DNA of 64,000 nt from Gammaproteobacteria bacterium (lineage in GTDB: Bacteria; Pseudomonadota; Gammaproteobacteria; Burkholderiales; Burkholderiaceae_B). The translations under genes were made by a program, and so were the position numbers. Location: positions 21,112-85,111 of the forward strand of contig JAURJT010000045.1 in NCBI GenBank assembly GCA_030832095.1, read 5' to 3'. Under the pieces are notes generated by a model. The model did no database searches, was not told the origin of the DNA, and worked only from the letters and a program-made list of their open reading frames with translations. Shown piece by piece: positions 59,751-64,000 of the stretch (positions are counted from its first letter, which is position 1; every line of letters begins with the position of its first letter).

Positions 59751-61424
59751 TCAGCGTGCATGGATACGACTGATCACATCCGCGGTCAACACGTGACGGC
59801 GAATTTTCCCGGTCGGGGTAAAGGGTAATTCGTCATAAAACTCAAGCATCTCGGGTAGCTTGTAATCAGCCACCTGACCTTTGAGCATCGTGGTGACGTC
59901 GTCGAGGGTTAACTTCGCCTCAGGTTTGAGTACGACACAGAGACAATTTTTTTCACCCAAACGAACATCATTCACACCCACGATGGCAGCATGCAGAATA
60001 GACGGATGGGCATATAGAAATTCTTCAATCTCACGTGGAAAATATTTTTTTCCTCCACGATTAATCATTTCTTTACGCCGACCCACGATCATGACATTGC
60101 CGGCCTGATCGACGTATTTACCCAAATCACCGGTTCTGAACCAGTCGTCGTCTGTAAAAAGTTCTTTATTTGCGTTGGGGTTATTAAAGTAGCCTAGGTG
60201 CACAGAAGGGCCATAGGCGGCGATTTCGCCTTCTGAGCCATACGGCACATCTTTACCGTCTTCATCGATGATGCGTAGCTCCATTTGCCCAACGATACGG
60301 CCAATGGAGCCGTTCACTTTCTCGGGATCATCTTCAAAGCGTGTAAAGGTGTGAAAGCCAGTTTCAAGCATGCCGTACAGTTCGAGTAGATGGCCTTTCA
60401 TATACTTTTGATAGTCGCGGATGGTTTCAATCGCAGCAGAGGCTCCGCCCGTGACGACAACACGTAACGACGAGCAATCGAATTTTTGAAAGTCTGGTAC
60501 GTTCATGATGGCGAGCAACGAGGCAGGCGCAGTGGGTATAAAAGTGGCGCGGTGTTTTTCAATGAGTTCAAGCGCACGCGTGGCTTGGAATTTTTCCATT
60601 AAGACTGCGCGTGCGCCCACCATCACTGTTTGTAATAAGCTGAGATAGCCCCAGTTCAGGCCGACCGGTAACCAGATGAGCAAGACTTCATCCTTTGTCA
60701 CATGCATGTCGTTGTTGATCACTTCGGCTGCGTACAGCGTGGTGTTAAAGCTATGCATGACACCTTTGGGGTCACCTGTGGTGCCCGAGGTAAAGGCCAT
60801 GCGCATCACCGCATCCGGGCTCATGTGAATACGTTCGGCTGCACGAAGCGGTGCTGCAGCGGCTAGCCCCTGCTCGAGTGAATGCACATTTTTAACAACC
60901 GTGTCGCCTGACACCACCACCGTTGTTAAATTAGGTAGTGCTGGGCGCAGTTCATCGATCATGGCTGCGTAATCAAACCCCTTAAAGTTTGAGGCACAGA
61001 CAAAGGCCTTGCTATTTGAGAACCTTAAAATGTATTCGACCTCACGCCGTCTGAAATCTGGGCTGATCTTATTGGCGATTGCGCCAATCAGCTCAAGTGA
61101 AAAGAATACGATCGGAAACTCGACACGATTTGGAAACTGCATCGTGACGACATCCCCGGGGCCGATCCCGATACTTTTTAAAAACGCAGCACAACGATCA
61201 ACCTGATCTTTCAGTTCACCATAAGTGAGGCTGCGAGTTTCGTCGATAAAGACTAGGCGATCCGGATGCTCGAGTGCGCGCTTTTCAATAAAGTCATAAA
61301 AGGTCACGTCATGCCAGCCTTTGCTGCCAATATAACGGGTGCGCAAAGCGTCGGTTAGCCGCGTCTTGTATTGCGGCGTAGTCATGAGTTTGATGTTTGA
61401 TGTGTGAGTTGCCGATTGAGTCAT
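59751..61424 (-). CDS. AMP-forming acyl-CoA ligase
   Basis: 557 residues. The adenylation motif is AFTSGTTGDPKGVMHS, followed by LYGMLETG, WFRTGDLGKYVD and the C-terminal catalytic lysine in TPTGKIRRHV. Overall it resembles cyclohexanecarboxylate-CoA or 2,3-dihydroxybenzoate-AMP ligase groups, so an alicyclic or aromatic acid is a reasonable guess, not a proof. The ATG at 61424 has GAGG about eight bases upstream, lying across the stop of the SDR gene five bases before. With SDR and amidohydrolase upstream it forms a tight three-gene unit. Confidence 0.9.
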   Translation of the reverse strand: MTQSATHTSNIKLMTTPQYKTRLTDALRTRYIGSKGWHDVTFYDFIEKRALEHPDRLVFIDETRSLTYGELKDQVDRCAAFLKSIGIGPGDVVTMQFPNRVEFPIVFFSLELIGAIANKISPDFRRREVEYILRFSNSKAFVCASNFKGFDYAAMIDELRPALPNLTTVVVSGDTVVKNVHSLEQGLAAAAPLRAAERIHMSPDAVMRMAFTSGTTGDPKGVMHSFNTTLYAAEVINNDMHVTKDEVLLIWLPVGLNWGYLSLLQTVMVGARAVLMEKFQATRALELIEKHRATFIPTAPASLLAIMNVPDFQKFDCSSLRVVVTGGASAAIETIRDYQKYMKGHLLELYGMLETGFHTFTRFEDDPEKVNGSIGRIVGQMELRIIDEDGKDVPYGSEGEIAAYGPSVHLGYFNNPNANKELFTDDDWFRTGDLGKYVDQAGNVMIVGRRKEMINRGGKKYFPREIEEFLYAHPSILHAAIVGVNDVRLGEKNCLCVVLKPEAKLTLDDVTTMLKGQVADYKLPEMLEFYDELPFTPTGKIRRHVLTADVISRIHAR

Positions 61425-61429
61425 TTCAT

Positions 61430-62209
61430 TTACCTCAACGCGCGCAGTAAGCCTCCATCGACGGGGATGGTACAGCCCGTGATGTAAGAACCTGCGGGTG
61501 AAACAAGCAGTGCGACTAAATTAGCGATATCAGCCGGCGTCCCAATACGACCCAACGGGATTTCAGTGATCAGTTTTGCACGCACGCTCTCTGGGCTTTC
61601 AGTGCCAGCAGCAAACACCTTTTGTAAGCGATCGGTATCGATATAGCCAGGGCATATCGTGTTCACATTAATGCCGTGCTCTGCAATTTCAAGCGAAAGA
61701 GTTTTTGCGTAACCCATCAACCCAGACCAAGTTGCGACAGATAGCGCAAAGCCTGCAATCGGTTGTATCGCAGAGATCGCAGAAATATTCAGGATACTGC
61801 CTGAGCCACTGGCTTTGAGATGCGGCAGTGCAGAGCGCACCATACGAATGACGCTGAACAAGTTTTGTTCGATCGCCTTTTGCCAGGCCACATCATCGAA
61901 CGAGTCAATCGGCCCGAGTGGTGGTGCGCCGTCGTTATTCACCAAGATATCAAGCTTGCCAAAGTGATCGAGGGCAGTCTGCACGATGCGTCCGCTTTCG
62001 TCTTGGTTACGGATGTCTGCCGAGACGGGCACGACGCGTACGCCGAACTTAGCAGAGAGCTCAGCGGCGGCAGCCTCGAGTTTAGGGATGCGTCTTGCAA
62101 AGATCACCAGGTCTGCACCTTCGGCGGCCAAGCGGCTCGCAATACCATAGCCAATGCCCATGCTGCCGCCACCAACGATGGCGACTTTTCCTTTCAGTTC
62201 AAGATCCAT
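61430..62209 (-). CDS. SDR-family oxidoreductase lacking the usual Tyr-x-x-x-Lys
   Basis: 259 residues from the ATG at 62209, whose A is shared with the stop of the amidohydrolase gene (TAATG). The cofactor motif is VGGGSMGIG (12-20) and NNDGAPP replaces NNAG. The serine strand is LNISAISAIQP, but in the next helix the expected Tyr and Lys are missing: residues 155-167 read ALSVATWSGLMGY. A similar loss is known in a BKR-like SDR subgroup. Its activity may use other residues or be non-redox. It is encoded between the amidohydrolase and the acyl-CoA ligase. Confidence 0.87.
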   Translation of the reverse strand: MDLELKGKVAIVGGGSMGIGYGIASRLAAEGADLVIFARRIPKLEAAAAELSAKFGVRVVPVSADIRNQDESGRIVQTALDHFGKLDILVNNDGAPPLGPIDSFDDVAWQKAIEQNLFSVIRMVRSALPHLKASGSGSILNISAISAIQPIAGFALSVATWSGLMGYAKTLSLEIAEHGINVNTICPGYIDTDRLQKVFAAGTESPESVRAKLITEIPLGRIGTPADIANLVALLVSPAGSYITGCTIPVDGGLLRALR

Positions 62210-63072
62210 TAACGTTCTACTCCGTTCAAAAAGGCTTCTGCATTGGTATGAAAAACTTTTTCTAGTACCGCCTCTGTGTACCCTTCCGCTTTCCACTCGG
62301 TTGTGAGTCGCTCATAGGTGTAGAGCGGATAGTCACCACCGAACATGATACGGTCTTGCAGGCGGCGCGCGATGTCGTGCTTGAGGTCTGGGGTGAAATA
62401 CTTTGGCGACCAGCCATGCAATTCGTACCAGATGTTGCGTTTGTGCATGAGAACCGCAATCGTTTCGGCTTGCCAGGGCCAGCCAGGCCGCGCCGCCACA
62501 ATGCGAAGTAAAGGGTTCTGCGCCGCCACCATATCCAGATGGCGAGGATGACAGCTATCGAGCAAGATACCATTGCCACCAGGCAACCCCGCACCCAGAC
62601 CTGTTGTGCCAACAAAAATCAGTACGGGGATACCGGCTTCGATACACAGCGTGTAAAAGGGGGCGTAAGTCGGATCGCTCGCAGGCACCGAACCCGAGCC
62701 ATTGACTGCCAGGCCAATAAAGCCAGCTTTGGCATCGATACAGCGCCGTAGTTCTTTGAGGCCTTCTTCTTTGCCATGAAATGTCGGGTCGATATGCAAC
62801 CAGTTGCCCAAAATGGCATCTGGATGTTGACGTTGCATGTCAAAAGAGTAGTCGTGCAGGGGGCTGATGTCTTGAACCGGTACAAATTTAGTGAATCCTA
62901 AATCCAAGATCACTTGTGCGTTGCTCGCTCTGAAATAAGCCACCATCTCGTCTTCTGTCACATATTTGGTTTCAGAGTTCCAGGTCTTTTTTTGCTGGGC
63001 GAGCTCGGCCGCAGTGCGCAGCACATAGCCTCGCTGAGTGCCCCAGTGCGAGTGCATATCGATCAGTTTCAT
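62209..63072 (-). CDS. Amidohydrolase-2 family protein (ACMSD-like TIM barrel)
   Basis: 287 residues. The first metal pair is H-x-H in LIDMHSHWG; a histidine follows in LDSCHPRHLD and an aspartate in MFGGDYPLYTY, at the end of the barrel. In the place where many relatives have H-x-G (strand 6), this protein reads IVAARPGWPW, so that histidine appears to be replaced by arginine. Known members decarboxylate or hydrolyse aromatic and pyrone acids (ACMSD, gamma-resorcylate decarboxylase, LigI). It leads the amidohydrolase-SDR-ligase unit. The precise reaction is unknown. Confidence 0.88.
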   Translation of the reverse strand: MKLIDMHSHWGTQRGYVLRTAAELAQQKKTWNSETKYVTEDEMVAYFRASNAQVILDLGFTKFVPVQDISPLHDYSFDMQRQHPDAILGNWLHIDPTFHGKEEGLKELRRCIDAKAGFIGLAVNGSGSVPASDPTYAPFYTLCIEAGIPVLIFVGTTGLGAGLPGGNGILLDSCHPRHLDMVAAQNPLLRIVAARPGWPWQAETIAVLMHKRNIWYELHGWSPKYFTPDLKHDIARRLQDRIMFGGDYPLYTYERLTTEWKAEGYTEAVLEKVFHTNAEAFLNGVER

Positions 63073-63387
63073 GTTGCTTCCTGAAGTGACTTCTTGCTGT
63101 TGCTAGGCTTTGATTGGAAAACACAAATACGTGCGTCGAACTCTGTCATCGCCTGTGCCGCAGGATTGTCGTTGTTGCCTCTTAATTTCTTCTAGTGACT
63201 GCGTTTGTCTGTAGTTTACAAGACTGATGATGCGTCGGTATTGTCGTCTTCGGTAAAATGTTCAACGGGGAGGCTTGATAGACAGTTCACGCTAAAACAA
63301 GTAGCATAAAAATCAACCTTCGTAGTGGCAGAAAAGCCGACGGCACCTCGTACCTTAAATGTCAACCTGATTGGCAGGGAAGCACTC
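63073..63387. other. Intergenic region without a recognisable gene
   Basis: About 315 bases separate divergent genes. I see no coding frame, RNA gene or strong inverted repeat. It must hold the promoters for the amidohydrolase unit and the downstream secreted-protein gene. A GCAGGGA ribosome site immediately precedes the ATG at 63388. Confidence 0.5.
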
Positions 63388-64000
63388 ATGAACTATCTTA
63401 CAAAATCTTTGCTGTCATTTTTAACGGGTATCACGACCGTGTATGCGCAGACTGGCTCGTACGTCTCGCCTAAAGTCGGAACCGAGTATCACTTCACCTC
63501 CAGTGCAAATGGCGAGGGCATCAACAAGGTGCTTTCCACCAAAGGCGATTCCTACGAAGTCGAGACAACGCTAAAAGAACAGAAACCTTTAAAAGGGCAA
63601 AGGCTGCTGGGTGTGTTGTCCATGCCCGAGTCAACAGGAATTTCCTCTCAAGAGTCTGAAAAAGTCGCCAAAATCTTGCCACTGCGAGTGGGTAACAAAG
63701 TAGGGTTCAAGTCGTTTGGTACAACTGGCTCGGCTCAATGGAATAGAGATCACCAATGGGAAGTGCTTTCTGAATATGAAACAAAGATCGCGGCCAAAGC
63801 TGAAAAAATTTATGTACTAAAACTAAAAGCCGAAACTCCTGGTTTCTACAAATACGAGGGAACCTGTGATTTTTCACCAACCTATGCGGTTTGCTTGCGA
63901 TCTTCAGGTGAGCAGTTCGTCGCCAATAGACCCGCCCTTACTGGCCCCCTAAGTGTGAATATCAGAAAAATTCGCCTCGATAACGTAGACATCGCGATTC
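63388..64000 (+). CDS. Secreted protein of unknown function, 3' end outside window
   Basis: The frame runs from the ATG at 63388 to the last base without a stop, 204 codons so far. Residues 1-20 are a signal peptide (NYLTKSLLSFLTGITTVY, then AQT). The mature part is rich in Lys, Ser, Thr and Gly, with beta-strand-like alternation and two cysteines (GTCDFSP and AVCLRS). I do not recognise a family. It is divergent from the amidohydrolase unit. Confidence 0.7.
   Translation, partial: MNYLTKSLLSFLTGITTVYAQTGSYVSPKVGTEYHFTSSANGEGINKVLSTKGDSYEVETTLKEQKPLKGQRLLGVLSMPESTGISSQESEKVAKILPLRVGNKVGFKSFGTTGSAQWNRDHQWEVLSEYETKIAAKAEKIYVLKLKAETPGFYKYEGTCDFSPTYAVCLRSSGEQFVANRPALTGPLSVNIRKIRLDNVDIAI

Overview
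The window looks like a chromosomal segment of a Burkholderiales betaproteobacterium, most plausibly Alcaligenaceae or a near relative. The reasons are nine Bug/TctC-type periplasmic binding proteins (a family greatly expanded in Bordetella, Alcaligenes and Comamonadaceae relatives), a soxCDYZAXB gene order, fccAB, and a CoA-based catabolic gene set. The family-level placement is inference. I see no rRNA, tRNA, CRISPR array, prophage or complete insertion sequence.

1-8.2 kb: a truncated Bug gene followed by a TauD/TfdA-type dioxygenase, a converging Bug-cupin pair, another Bug gene, a SOUL haem-binding protein, a probable outer-membrane protein with a secreted subtilisin-like peptidase, and a CoA-transferase/crotonase pair. 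8.2-12 kb: an orphan branched-chain-type ABC binding protein, an NTF2-like protein, an enolase-superfamily enzyme, and a damaged ribbon-helix-helix (RHH) gene whose 3' end recurs as a relic near 19.6 kb. 12-23.2 kb: five more Bug genes mixed with catabolic genes. These are a TauD-type dioxygenase, an operon of 2,4-dienoyl-CoA-reductase-like SDR, crotonase, DUF35 protein and thiolase-like protein, and an MmgE/PrpD protein.

23.3-30 kb: an ABC uptake operon made of a Tat-exported binding protein, LivH, and one 843-residue polypeptide joining LivM, LivG and LivF, followed by an SDR and a beta-keto acid cleavage enzyme, and closed by a strong terminator. 30.1-35.3 kb: a large hybrid histidine kinase reading frame broken by three in-frame stops with no frameshift, then an intact REC-HD-GYP regulator.

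35.3-48.5 kb: a sulfur-oxidation island. The minus strand carries soxC, D, Y, Z, A, X, B and a DsrE-like gene. Around it lie a SulP anion permease, a TlpA-like thioredoxin, a Tat-exported dienelactone-hydrolase-like protein, and flavocytochrome c sulfide dehydrogenase (fccAB). Together these would oxidise thiosulfate and sulfide in the periplasm and pass electrons to c-type cytochromes. SoxCD is present, so complete oxidation to sulfate without stored sulfur globules is the expected mode.

48.6-64 kb: a BT1-like MFS transporter and LysR regulator divergent from a TauD-Bug pair with a clear inverted repeat between them, an Nfu/Mrp Fe-S biogenesis pair with an unusual Mrp-DUF971 fusion, ChrA, a cupin, and a minus-strand catabolic set (amidohydrolase, SDR, acyl-CoA ligase, hydroxyisobutyrate-dehydrogenase-like protein, aldehyde dehydrogenase). 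The window ends inside a secreted protein gene of unknown function.

The main themes are many high-affinity organic-acid capture proteins with no TctA/TctB membrane partners in view, three separate TauD-Bug pairings, and lithotrophic sulfur oxidation. This suggests a metabolically versatile heterotroph that gains extra energy from reduced sulfur.
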